From an uncultured Draconibacterium sp. (GTDB lineage Bacteria; Bacteroidota; Bacteroidia; Bacteroidales; Prolixibacteraceae): DNA of 64,000 bases. This document shows, in pieces, positions 53,877-62,750 of the stretch. Position numbers and translations under genes: made by a program. Each line of letters starts with the position of its first letter. Position 1 is the stretch's first letter. The notes beneath the pieces were generated by a model. The model was not told where the DNA came from. It saw only the letters and a list, made by a program, of their open reading frames with translations, and did not search any database. Where the stretch lies: positions 1 to 64,000 of the forward strand of contig NZ_CAJXTC010000014.1 of assembly GCF_913060805.1 (NCBI RefSeq), given 5' to 3'.

Positions 53877-54824
53877 ATGAAAAAGATAAAATTTGAATAC
53901 CGAATCACGTTAATCTATCTCCTCATCGGTGGGCTCTGGATCATTTTCTCCGATAAGTTTTTGCTAACGATTACCAGCGATCAGGAAATCTTAACGAAAT
54001 TTCAAACCTACAAAGGCTGGTTTTATGTGGCCGCTACCTCTGTTCTTTTGTTTTTGCTATTAAAATCGCACCTGAAAAAACTGCGCGAAGCTGAAGCCGA
54101 GGCGAAAAAAAGTAACGATCTGAAGACTGCATTTCTGCAAAATATTTCGCACGAGATAAGAACTCCGATGAACAGTATCGTTGGTTTTTCCGACATTCTG
54201 AACACCCACGAATTTAATGAGGAAGAGGTGCATCAGTATCTTGCCATCATTCGAAACAGCTCGAACCAATTGCTTTATATCGTTAATCAACTGCTTGATA
54301 TTTCCATGATTGAATCGGGCAATGTAAAGGTATTCGAAAACACTTTTACGCTGAACAATATGATCGATGAAATTAATGCAGCTTTTAAGCCCATTGTAAA
54401 GGATTCGATAAAATTTGTGGCCGAAAAAGGACTGAGCGATGAAGAAAGTTACATTGTTACCGATGCAGGTAAACTTCGCCAGGTAATTATGAATTTACTG
54501 AACAATGCCAATAAATACACCGTAGCAGGCACCATAAAATTAAGCTACAAGCTTGAAAAAGACATGTTGAGATTTACCATTGAAGATTCAGGAATTGGCA
54601 TTGCTTTCGATAAACAGCAATACATTTTTCAACGTTTTCAAAAGGCGCATAACGAACATAAAGAGTTTTACGACGGTGTTGGCTTGGGACTTTCAATCTG
54701 TAAAGGCAACATCGATCTGCTAAAAGGAGATATTGGTTTTACCTCAAAGATCGGAAAAGGAACCACGTTTTACTTCCGAATTCCGTTTACTCCTGCCTCC
54801 TCAGATTCTCATTTTCGCCCATAA
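53877..54824 (+). CDS. Membrane sensor histidine kinase
   Basis: A 315-residue kinase with two membrane segments (about 10-27 and 46-63) enclosing a loop of only about 18 residues, so no large extracytoplasmic sensor. HisKA has ISHEIRTPMNS with phospho-acceptor His92. The ATPase domain has N-box LRQVIMNLLNNANKYT (200-215), G1 EDSGIGI (236-242) and G2 GVGLGLSI (267-274). No response regulator gene is adjacent, so it is an orphan. Signal may come from within the membrane. Confidence 0.92.
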   Translation: MKKIKFEYRITLIYLLIGGLWIIFSDKFLLTITSDQEILTKFQTYKGWFYVAATSVLLFLLLKSHLKKLREAEAEAKKSNDLKTAFLQNISHEIRTPMNSIVGFSDILNTHEFNEEEVHQYLAIIRNSSNQLLYIVNQLLDISMIESGNVKVFENTFTLNNMIDEINAAFKPIVKDSIKFVAEKGLSDEESYIVTDAGKLRQVIMNLLNNANKYTVAGTIKLSYKLEKDMLRFTIEDSGIGIAFDKQQYIFQRFQKAHNEHKEFYDGVGLGLSICKGNIDLLKGDIGFTSKIGKGTTFYFRIPFTPASSDSHFRP

Positions 54825-54838
54825 AATCAATTAACATA

Positions 54839-54900
54839 GTTTAGTTTTTTTTCAGCAACCTTAAAATAACTAATCCCGATCTTTGTGCTGAAAACTAAAC
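54839..54900 (+). promoter_or_regulatory. Inverted repeat upstream of the gene at 54905
   Basis: GTTTAGTTTTTTTTCAGCA (54839-54857) and the complement of GTTTAGTTTTCAGCA (54886-54900) form an imperfect inverted repeat ending 4 nt before the start codon. GATCTTTG inside it is one base from TAnnTTTG. Confidence 0.4.
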
Positions 54901-54904
54901 AAAA

Positions 54905-55546
54905 ATGAAAACAATAACCATTCTGTTAGCCATTACCTGTTGTATTAATGCGTATGCCCAAGACCCGCCTACTTTTATCATCGAAGGAAAAACGGTGAAT
55001 AACGAAGGCCTCCCCATTGCCGATGTTTATGTAATAAATCCAAGAACTTTAGAAAAAGACATTACAAGAGCCAACGGTGTTTTTAAACTTTCTGTAAGTG
55101 CCCAGGACTCGCTGATATTCTCGCATATCTCCTATTTTCGCGTATCGGTTAAAGTGTATAATTTGCTGCAGAACCCAATCGTTAACATGGAATCAGAAAA
55201 TGTGCAAATACCTGAAATAGTGGTTAGCCCGGAGCACAAAACAGATTTAAAACGCGCCCAGGAAAACCTTGACTTTTTAGACAGCTACAAACCGTTGAAG
55301 TACAATAAAATGAAACCGGAGAGCGATCCAACCACAACGATAATGACCGAGCACAACCGGTTGATGCGAACCGAAGCCGGATCAATAAGTTTCTTACCAA
55401 TTTTGGGTGTTCCGTTGAAAGCAATTGACAAAGCAGTACAAAAACGGAAAAAGCGTAAAATGTACCGGACGGATTATTATTCTACCCGAAAAGTAGTAAA
55501 ACCACCAATTGAGGAAAAAGAAAAAGAACCGGACGAGGAGAATTAA
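54905..55546 (+). CDS. Secreted carboxypeptidase-regulatory-like domain protein
   Basis: A 213-residue protein with signal peptide (ends NAYAQ, about residue 20) and a CarboxypepD_reg-like beta domain (about 25-100; GKTVNNEGLPIADVYVINPRTLEKDITRANGVFKLSV). The remaining half is charged, with two Lys/Arg clusters (about 175-185) and a Glu/Lys-rich tail. Such single-domain proteins occur widely in Bacteroidota envelopes, often as accessory proteins without defined role. The stop overlaps the convergent PorE-like gene by 4 nt. Confidence 0.8.
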   Translation: MKTITILLAITCCINAYAQDPPTFIIEGKTVNNEGLPIADVYVINPRTLEKDITRANGVFKLSVSAQDSLIFSHISYFRVSVKVYNLLQNPIVNMESENVQIPEIVVSPEHKTDLKRAQENLDFLDSYKPLKYNKMKPESDPTTTIMTEHNRLMRTEAGSISFLPILGVPLKAIDKAVQKRKKRKMYRTDYYSTRKVVKPPIEEKEKEPDEEN

Positions 55547-57540
55547 CCTTCCGGCTCGGCATCAAACCGTTCGATAAAGTCGGTCGACAGTACTCTAAAC
55601 TCCGTTCTACGGTTAATTCCACGGGCAATTTCCTGCTGCGCTTCAGGCAACTTCAGAATAAACTCTTCCGTCAGTTCATCGCCACGCTTTAAGAAATCGT
55701 ACTGATTAGCCAATTTTCGATTCACGGTTTTTGGCCATGTTTCGCCATAACCTTTCGCTACCAAACGATCCGGATTTATACCCTTTTCAATCAGGTAATC
55801 CACTACACTTTGTGCACGTTTTTGCGACAAATCGAAGTTAAACTGATCGCTGCCAACGTAGTCGGTGTGTGCCATCAACTCAATGGTAATCGTTGGGTTA
55901 AAAACCAATATCTCAACCAGGGTGTCGAGTGCCGTTTTCGAGCTTTCGAGTAATTCCCAGCTGCCAAACTCGTAGTTAATATTATCAACTTTTATCGGCG
56001 CATCGGTTGGAGTCAGATTCATGGTAAAACGGAAGTCTTTACTGTCCTCCATTCCAATGGTGTTCACCGCCGCTTTATCGCGCAGGAAACCATCTTTAAA
56101 GGCCGCAAAAACATATTCTGTTTCGGGCTTCAGTTTCATTTTAAACTTACCACCGCGAGCGCGCACTTTCAGGTTGGTTCCGTCGGTGCCGATCACACGC
56201 ATTGTCGAGCCATCGAGATGCGATGCAGTTTCTTTATTGAAAACGTCAATTTCTATTTGGTAAACTTTCGGAGGAACTACAAAAGAGTAAATATCATCGC
56301 CACGCGATCCTTTGCGGTTCGAGGTGAACATCCCTTTGTTTTCGCCGGTTACGAATGCAATTCCAAAATCGTCGGAAGGCGAATTCATTGGCGATCCCAT
56401 ATTTTCAACCACCAAAATTCCATCATCGTTTTTGTAGGCATGAAAAAGATCGAAACCTCCCTGACCAATGTGGCCATTCGAGGCAAAATATAGATCTCCG
56501 TTATCGCGAACAAACGGGAACATCTCGTCGCCCGAAGTATTTACTGTGGGGCCAAGATTTACCGGTTTTCCAAAACTACCGCCATCAATCGTTGCTTTCC
56601 AAATGTCTTTTCCGCCCTGTCCGCCGACCATATCCGAAACAAAATAGATCTCCAGTCCATCGGGGCTAAGTGCCGGATGTGCAGCAATAATACTGTCGCC
56701 AACAATTTGTAATTTTATCGGACTTGACCACGATCCTCGCGATTGCGAAGTGGAATACAACTCGGCTCCCATAGGCTGAGATTTATCGTAACGGCAGCGC
56801 GTAAAAATCATCTCTTCGCCGGTTGAGCTTAAAGTAATAGCGCCTTCTTCATCGCCTGTGTTAATGATCATTCCCTCTTCCAGCAACTTGGGTTTTTCCC
56901 ATTTCTGCCGTTGAATACCAAAAGTTGCACGATAAATATCGGTGTATTTTTGCCCGGTAATCATACTTTCTTTTTTTCCGGTTGACGCTTCCCGCGACGA
57001 CGTAAAAAATATCTCGTTATCGCGGCCACCAACAAAAACAGGAGCGAAATCACTCTCGCGCGAGTTAATTTCTTTTATCGGGTTTATGATGTGTCGTGTA
57101 GGATTGGCCACCCATTCCTGTGTTTTTTGCATGGCTTCAACACCATCCAAAGCACGCTGGTCGCCCGGAACCGAATCAAGATAAGTTCGGTAGGTTTCGT
57201 AAGCCTCTTCGTATTTTTGCGTAATGCGCAACATATCGGCATAATGCAACAAAGCTTCCGTGTCATCATAACCTAAACGAATGGCAAATTTGTAGTTCTG
57301 GGCGGCGTAATCGTACATTCCGATTGCCCGGTAACATTCAGCCAACTGATAGGCGTAATCGATCCGTTTTTGGCGGTTCTTTTCCTTTTTTCTGGCCTTG
57401 CGGTATTTTTCAATGGCTTTGTAGTATTCGCCAATATCCTGCGACAGCGTAGCATCGCGCCCATATCTGGTCGATCCGCAACCACTTAAAAATATGATTA
57501 TAAAAACAAAAACAGCTAGTTTAACCTGCTTCATACCCAT
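55543..57540 (-). CDS. PorE-like OmpA-family lipoprotein
   Basis: A 665-residue outer-membrane lipoprotein: lipobox LSGC (Cys about 21), TPR-type helices (about 35-135), a PD40/WD40-like propeller (about 160-420; ALSPDGLEIYFVSDM), a carboxypeptidase-regulatory-like module (about 425-500), and an OmpA C-terminal peptidoglycan-binding domain (about 520-655; SQKRAQSVVDYLIEKGINPDRLVAKGYGE). This order and length match PorE of the type IX secretion system; more distant OmpA/PD40 paralogues also exist. Monocistronic, convergent with the preceding gene. Confidence 0.85.
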   Translation of the reverse strand: MGMKQVKLAVFVFIIIFLSGCGSTRYGRDATLSQDIGEYYKAIEKYRKARKKEKNRQKRIDYAYQLAECYRAIGMYDYAAQNYKFAIRLGYDDTEALLHYADMLRITQKYEEAYETYRTYLDSVPGDQRALDGVEAMQKTQEWVANPTRHIINPIKEINSRESDFAPVFVGGRDNEIFFTSSREASTGKKESMITGQKYTDIYRATFGIQRQKWEKPKLLEEGMIINTGDEEGAITLSSTGEEMIFTRCRYDKSQPMGAELYSTSQSRGSWSSPIKLQIVGDSIIAAHPALSPDGLEIYFVSDMVGGQGGKDIWKATIDGGSFGKPVNLGPTVNTSGDEMFPFVRDNGDLYFASNGHIGQGGFDLFHAYKNDDGILVVENMGSPMNSPSDDFGIAFVTGENKGMFTSNRKGSRGDDIYSFVVPPKVYQIEIDVFNKETASHLDGSTMRVIGTDGTNLKVRARGGKFKMKLKPETEYVFAAFKDGFLRDKAAVNTIGMEDSKDFRFTMNLTPTDAPIKVDNINYEFGSWELLESSKTALDTLVEILVFNPTITIELMAHTDYVGSDQFNFDLSQKRAQSVVDYLIEKGINPDRLVAKGYGETWPKTVNRKLANQYDFLKRGDELTEEFILKLPEAQQEIARGINRRTEFRVLSTDFIERFDAEPEG

Positions 57541-57769
57541 TCAATTTCGGGGAGTAAAAGTAAAATTTTTTTACCGACTATTTCCAATAATACCGATTTA
57601 ACAACAAAATGTCGTATTCGTTCACTTCGCTCCGACTGCGCCTTTGTTGTAGCATCGGCATTAACCATTGTAGACTTCGAAATTCTAAGAGAAATTTTGA
57701 AGAACAATTGGTATAAATTTATTTCGTCTTTTATCTAACGAATTAATAGTTGCTTAAGTATACGGAAAC
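57541..57769. other. Intergenic, no gene seen
   Basis: About 230 bp between porE and the glnN terminator. I see no gene, RNA or clear promoter here. Confidence 0.4.
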
Positions 57770-57806
57770 AAAAAAAGACTTCCCGAAAATCAGAAAGTCT
57801 TTTTTG
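57770..57806 (-). terminator. Terminator of glnN
   Basis: AAAAAAGACTT (57771-57781) pairs with AAGTCTTTTTT (57795-57805) around a 13-nt loop; T-rich on both sides, so possibly bidirectional. Confidence 0.75.
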
Positions 57807-57825
57807 TATCGTTGTAAACGTCTCG

Positions 57826-60015
57826 TTATCGAACAAAAAGCAGCTCGCGGTACTTTGGTAACGGCCATTTTTCGTTATCAACAATCAACTCCAATCGGTC
57901 GATATGATCACGAATTTCATCCAGGTACGGACGGACTTCTTTATCGTATTCTTTCGATCGTTCAACCACATCCTCAACCTTATTGGCTTTTGCACGGGCT
58001 GCAATCATCTCTTTGCGTTTTGCTTTAATTGCCGATATATGACCTCCCACTTCCCGGATCAGCTCTAAACGACCACCGGCCAGCGACAGAAATTCCTCCT
58101 CAGGAAATACTTCTTTCAGGTTTTTCACATTTTCCAGCAACATGGTTTGGTACTCCACTGCTGTTGGCACAATGTGGTTAATGGCAATATCGGCCAGAAC
58201 GCGCGATTCAATCTGCACTTTCATGATGAATTTCTCGTATTCAACCTCTACCCGGCCTTCAATTTCGGACTTATTGAAAATACCGTTTCGTTTGAACAGA
58301 TCAACATAATCCTCGCGCAGATACGCTGCCAGTGAATCAGGTACATTTCCAATATTGGTCAAACCTCTTTTTTCGGCTTCTTTTACCCAATCATCGCTGT
58401 AACCATCTCCGTTAAAACAAATTGGCTTTGTATCGATGATCAACGTTTTCAATACCTGGAAGATCGCCTCATCTTTTTTCACTCCTTTTTCAATCAGGGT
58501 ATCTACCTCTATTTTAAACTTTTTCAGCTGATCGGCTACTGCCGTGTTCAACACAATTAAAGCAGATGCATTGTTGGCCATCGATCCTACAGCGCGGAAC
58601 TCAAAACGGTTTCCGGTAAAAGCAAATGGCGATGTGCGGTTTCGGTCGGTATTATCGAGAATAATTTCAGGGATTCGACCAATATTCAGTTTTAAAGCTG
58701 TTTTTTCATCCGGAGTCATTTTGCGATCAACTACCGCCTCTTCCATCAAATCGAGCATAGCCGACACTTCCGATCCGAGGAATACTGAAATGATTGACGG
58801 AGGTGCTTCGTTGGCTCCCAAACGGTGCTGGTTCGATGCCGTTAAAATACTGGCGCGCAGCAAATCCTGATTATCGTAAACAGCTTTTAATGTGTTAATT
58901 ACAAACGTCAAAAACTGCAGATTCGATTTTGGGTTTTTACCCGGCGAATACAAATTCACACCGGTGTCGGTTGATAACGACCAGTTGTTGTGTTTTCCCG
59001 ATCCGTTAATTCCGGCAAATGGTTTCTCGTGGAAAAGAATACGGAATTTATGGCGACGGGCAATCTTTTGCATAATGTCCATGCACAGCTGGTTATGATC
59101 GTTGGCCAAATTGGCCTCTTCGTAAATCGGAGCAAGCTCAAACTGGTTTGGTGCCACCTCGTTATGGCGTGTTTTTACCGGAATACCAAGTTTGTATGCT
59201 TCATTCTCAACATCCTGCATAAACTTGTTTACGCGCGTTGGGATCGATGAAAAATAGTGGTCATCAAGTTGCTGATCTTTTGAAGAAGCGTGGCCCATCA
59301 AAGTTCGTCCGGTTAACATCAGATCAGGACGCGCCATAAATAAAGCTTCATCAATCAGGAAATATTCTTGTTCCCATCCCAGGTTAGCCTGAACTCGGGT
59401 AACGTTTTTATCGAAATACTGGCACACGCTGGTAGCCGCTTTGTCGATTGTATTTAGCGCGCGCAGCAAAGGTGTTTTATAATCGAGTGCCTCGCCGGTA
59501 TACGAAATAAAAATAGTAGGAATGGTAAGTGTAGTTTCGCTGATAAATGCCGGCGAAGACGGATCCCAGGCAGTGTAGCCGCGGGCTTCAAAAGTCTGGC
59601 GAATTCCGCCACTTGGAAATGACGAAGCATCGGGCTCCTGCTGTGCCAACAATTTACCCGAGAATGATTCGATCACACCGCCATCGGCACCATGAACAAT
59701 AAATGCATCATGTTTTTCGGCTGTACCGTCTGTTAACGGGTGAAACCAGTGCGTGTAGTGAGTTGCGCCGTTTTCAATCGCCCAGGCTTTCATGCCCTGA
59801 GCTACCTGGTCGGCCATTTTACGGTCAACAGTAGTTCCTCGTTCAACCGCATCGGTTACTGCTTTGTAGGCTTCGCGCGACAAATATTTTTTCATTTTTG
59901 ACTGATCGAACACCAACATGCCATAGTAATCCGAAACCAGGTTTTCTTCGCGTTCGATTTCCACCGGCTTACGGTTAAGCACTTCATCAAGCGCTTTAAA
60001 TCTAAATTGTGCCAT
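57826..60015 (-). CDS. glnN: Glutamine synthetase type III
   Basis: A 729-residue ammonia-assimilating enzyme of the GS III class, longer than GS I. Landmarks are TRHNEVAPNQFELAPIYEEANLANDHNQL, the ATP-site FAGINGSGKHNNWSL, LTASNQHRLGANEAPPSIISVFLG, and NRTSPFAFTGNRFEFRAVGS, where the active-site arginines lie. The ATG at 60015 gives the normal MAQFRFKAL start; upstream in-frame codons extend into the leader. A TAnnTTTG element lies at 60051-60058. Divergent from a GS I-like gene 262 bp away. Confidence 0.95.
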   Translation of the reverse strand: MAQFRFKALDEVLNRKPVEIEREENLVSDYYGMLVFDQSKMKKYLSREAYKAVTDAVERGTTVDRKMADQVAQGMKAWAIENGATHYTHWFHPLTDGTAEKHDAFIVHGADGGVIESFSGKLLAQQEPDASSFPSGGIRQTFEARGYTAWDPSSPAFISETTLTIPTIFISYTGEALDYKTPLLRALNTIDKAATSVCQYFDKNVTRVQANLGWEQEYFLIDEALFMARPDLMLTGRTLMGHASSKDQQLDDHYFSSIPTRVNKFMQDVENEAYKLGIPVKTRHNEVAPNQFELAPIYEEANLANDHNQLCMDIMQKIARRHKFRILFHEKPFAGINGSGKHNNWSLSTDTGVNLYSPGKNPKSNLQFLTFVINTLKAVYDNQDLLRASILTASNQHRLGANEAPPSIISVFLGSEVSAMLDLMEEAVVDRKMTPDEKTALKLNIGRIPEIILDNTDRNRTSPFAFTGNRFEFRAVGSMANNASALIVLNTAVADQLKKFKIEVDTLIEKGVKKDEAIFQVLKTLIIDTKPICFNGDGYSDDWVKEAEKRGLTNIGNVPDSLAAYLREDYVDLFKRNGIFNKSEIEGRVEVEYEKFIMKVQIESRVLADIAINHIVPTAVEYQTMLLENVKNLKEVFPEEEFLSLAGGRLELIREVGGHISAIKAKRKEMIAARAKANKVEDVVERSKEYDKEVRPYLDEIRDHIDRLELIVDNEKWPLPKYRELLFVR

Positions 60016-60050
60016 GATTAATTTTATTAAGTCTGTTTTTTGTCTGTGCT

Positions 60051-60058
60051 CAAAAATA
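60051..60058 (-). promoter_or_regulatory. Putative -7 promoter element for glnN
   Basis: Minus-strand TATTTTTG matches TAnnTTTG, 36 nt before the start codon. Confidence 0.45.
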
Positions 60059-60277
60059 ATATTTTCCAAACTCAACACTGACATTTATCATGCTTAATCT
60101 TCGTTTTTTAAGAAAATGTTTACTCCTACCTCGAAAGAACAGGGGTAATTCTGGAAATTTTCCATTTTTTCGTAACACAACATACAAATACCACCACCCC
60201 GTTAAGCGAAAGATCTAATGCTGATATTTGTTATTTCCTCAAACATCGTTTATTTTAAATTAAATTTAGAGCGCGCA

Positions 60278-61636
60278 ATGGATAAGCAAGAAATACTAAC
60301 CAAAATAAAGGAACGAAATTTCACGAAAATAAAGTTTGCCGTAGCCGATATCGACGGGATTTTACGCGGCAAATACATTCATAAAAACAAGTTTTTGAAT
60401 GCCCTTGAAAATGGACTCGGATTTTGCGATGTAATTTTTGGCTGGGACTGTGCCGACAAGTGCTACGAAAACAGCCAGGTTACAGGTTGGCACACCGGCT
60501 ACCCCGATGCAAAAGCCAGCGTTGCCACCGAAACTTACCGCCAGATTCCGTGGGAAGATAATACGCCTTTTCTGCTGGGTGATTTTAGCAACGACCCGAA
60601 ATATGCCAGTGCGGCCTGCTCGCGAAGTTTGTTAAAGCGAATTGCCGCCCGAAGCGAAGAAATGGGATTTAAACCTATCTTTTCGCAAGAATTTGAGTGG
60701 TTCAATTTTCAGGGAACACCAAGCGAAATTGCCGATGCTGATTTTAAAGATTTGCAGCCGATAACTCCGGGAATGTTTGGTTATTCGATATTACGAACTT
60801 CGCTTAACCAGCCCTTTTTTAACGACTTGTTCGAGCTGCTTCAGCAGTTTGATATTCCGTTGGAAGGCATGCACACCGAAACCGGCCCCGGCGTTATGGA
60901 AGCCACTGTTATTTACGACGAGATTCTGGCTGCTGCAGACAAAGCGCTGCTGTTTAAATCGGCAGTAAAAGAAGTGGCTTACAAACACAATTTCATGGCT
61001 ACGTTTATGGCCAAATGGAATGATAAATTGCCAGGTTGTGGCGGTCATATCCACCAAAGTTTGTGGGATATCGACAAAAAGAAGAATATGTTTCTAGATG
61101 CAAACTCGAACGATGGAATAAGTTCAACAATGCAACATTATATTGCCGGACTGCTAAAATGTTTGCCCAAAATACTGCCGATGTTTGCGCCCAACCCAAA
61201 CAGTTACAAACGATTGAGCGGCGGCGACTGGGCACCTCGCACGCTTACCTGGGGAATCGACAACCGCACTTGTGCTGTTCGCGCCATTCCGGGAAGTGAG
61301 AAATCTACACGCATCGAATTACGCGTTCCGGGATCGGACACAAATGCTTACCTGGCACTCGGCGCCTCGCTGGCTGCAGGACTTTACGGTATTAAAAATA
61401 AACTGCCGCTGAAAATTGCCCCGACCACAGGAAATGGTTACCTGGAAACAGGAAATGGCATTTTGCCTGATTCGCTGGAAAAAGCAACGAAAAAAATGGC
61501 CGAATCGGAAATTGCCAACGAATTGTTTGGCGAGGAATTCGTAAAACATTTCACGCTAACCCGCGAGTGGGAATGCCAGCAAATCGACAACAGCGATCCG
61601 CAATGGGAACTGAAAAGGTATTTCGAAATAATTTAA
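60278..61636 (+). CDS. Glutamine synthetase-like gamma-glutamyl ligase
   Basis: A 452-residue GS I-fold ligase. The N-terminal beta-grasp begins KFAVADIDGILRGKYI; metal and substrate motifs are HTETGPGVMEATV, LPGCGGHIHQSLWD, and RIELRVPGSDTNAYLAL. It lacks the adenylylation-site tyrosine motif NLYDLP of true GS I and resembles the PuuA/GlnT-type group that joins glutamate to amines. The amine substrate is unknown. The ATG at 60278 is chosen because it starts the family N-terminus. It heads a three-gene cassette with an APH-fold kinase and a HAD protein, divergent from glnN. Confidence 0.88.
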   Translation: MDKQEILTKIKERNFTKIKFAVADIDGILRGKYIHKNKFLNALENGLGFCDVIFGWDCADKCYENSQVTGWHTGYPDAKASVATETYRQIPWEDNTPFLLGDFSNDPKYASAACSRSLLKRIAARSEEMGFKPIFSQEFEWFNFQGTPSEIADADFKDLQPITPGMFGYSILRTSLNQPFFNDLFELLQQFDIPLEGMHTETGPGVMEATVIYDEILAAADKALLFKSAVKEVAYKHNFMATFMAKWNDKLPGCGGHIHQSLWDIDKKKNMFLDANSNDGISSTMQHYIAGLLKCLPKILPMFAPNPNSYKRLSGGDWAPRTLTWGIDNRTCAVRAIPGSEKSTRIELRVPGSDTNAYLALGASLAAGLYGIKNKLPLKIAPTTGNGYLETGNGILPDSLEKATKKMAESEIANELFGEEFVKHFTLTREWECQQIDNSDPQWELKRYFEII

Positions 61637-61691
61637 ACAACAGGAAGGCTGCGAAGCAAAACCAACTAACTTTGAAAAAAACAAGAAAGAG

Positions 61692-62741
61692 ATGATGCAG
61701 AAACTGGATTATGGAGAGATAATCAAACTGGCCTGGAAAGAATTTGATGGCGAAAGACACGAGATAAAAGGTGTTTTTGATGTGAGTGCCAAGGTTTCCA
61801 CCAATCATGTATATAAATTATCGTTTTACAAACGCGAGCCTGTTTTTGCAAAAATCTCGGAATACGGAAACTTCGAAGATTTTCGCGAAGACCACATTAT
61901 TATAAACAATCTGGCAAACAATCTCGAATATCCTTACCAGATGTTTCTGGCACAATCGCTTGTAAAAAGAAACGAACTGTTCATTTATCGTTACCACGAG
62001 CGCGATCGCAGTGCCTGGGTGGTGTTCTACAATCCTATTCAGATACGTAATAAACTGCCCCGCCGGCTGGAAGAAAAACACATAAAAAAACTGGGACGCG
62101 AGTTGGCTCGTTTTCATAAAGCGTGCACCAACGTTTCGAACCAGTTGCCACACTCCTCGAAAAATGTAATTACCGATATTCAGAAATTGAAACGCTCGAT
62201 CCATAAAAGCGAAATACAAATGGACGAGTCGCACAAGGATTTGATTCTTCGTCATGCCGATTATTTTTTGGAGAATGCCGACCGCGTGAATTACAACACC
62301 GAAATTGAAACCATACCCGTTTTGGTTGACTGGAACATTGGGAATTTCTCGATAACCGGCGACGGAAAATTCTATTCGCGATGGGATTACGACTGGTTCC
62401 GAATGTCATCGCGCGTTATGGATTTTTACTTTTTTAGCCGCGTGGTTTCCGATGTTGGCGACCGCACGGTTTTCAGTTACAAGGTCGACACTTTGATGGA
62501 AGACCGCTTTATGCTGTTTCTGAAAGAATACCACAAAGTTTTTCCACTTACACCTCCCGAAGTGCATTTAATTAAAGAAGTTTACCGCTTTTTTATTTTG
62601 AATTATGTGATTAAAGACGGGCCTTACTTTTTCAGAAGATACTATTCGAACAAGCTGATTAAAGAGGCCTACGATACTTATTTTCCTGCCATGGAAGAGA
62701 AATACAGGGTAGAGAAAATTTTGAAAATATTAAAACTCTGA
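61692..62741 (+). CDS. APH-fold phosphotransferase-like protein
   Basis: A 349-residue protein with the aminoglycoside/choline kinase fold: ATP-site lysine probably Lys54 in VFAKISEYG, catalytic loop VDWNIGNFSIT with Asp213 and Asn218, and metal motif RWDYDWFRM with Asp232/Asp234. The HG that usually precedes the catalytic Asp is LV, so activity is uncertain. Family members phosphorylate small alcohols such as aminoglycosides, choline, ethanolamine, homoserine or methylthioribose. Second gene of the cassette, 55 nt after the GS-like ligase and 9 nt before the HAD gene. Confidence 0.8.
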   Translation: MMQKLDYGEIIKLAWKEFDGERHEIKGVFDVSAKVSTNHVYKLSFYKREPVFAKISEYGNFEDFREDHIIINNLANNLEYPYQMFLAQSLVKRNELFIYRYHERDRSAWVVFYNPIQIRNKLPRRLEEKHIKKLGRELARFHKACTNVSNQLPHSSKNVITDIQKLKRSIHKSEIQMDESHKDLILRHADYFLENADRVNYNTEIETIPVLVDWNIGNFSITGDGKFYSRWDYDWFRMSSRVMDFYFFSRVVSDVGDRTVFSYKVDTLMEDRFMLFLKEYHKVFPLTPPEVHLIKEVYRFFILNYVIKDGPYFFRRYYSNKLIKEAYDTYFPAMEEKYRVEKILKILKL

Positions 62742-62750
62742 TGCTGTATT

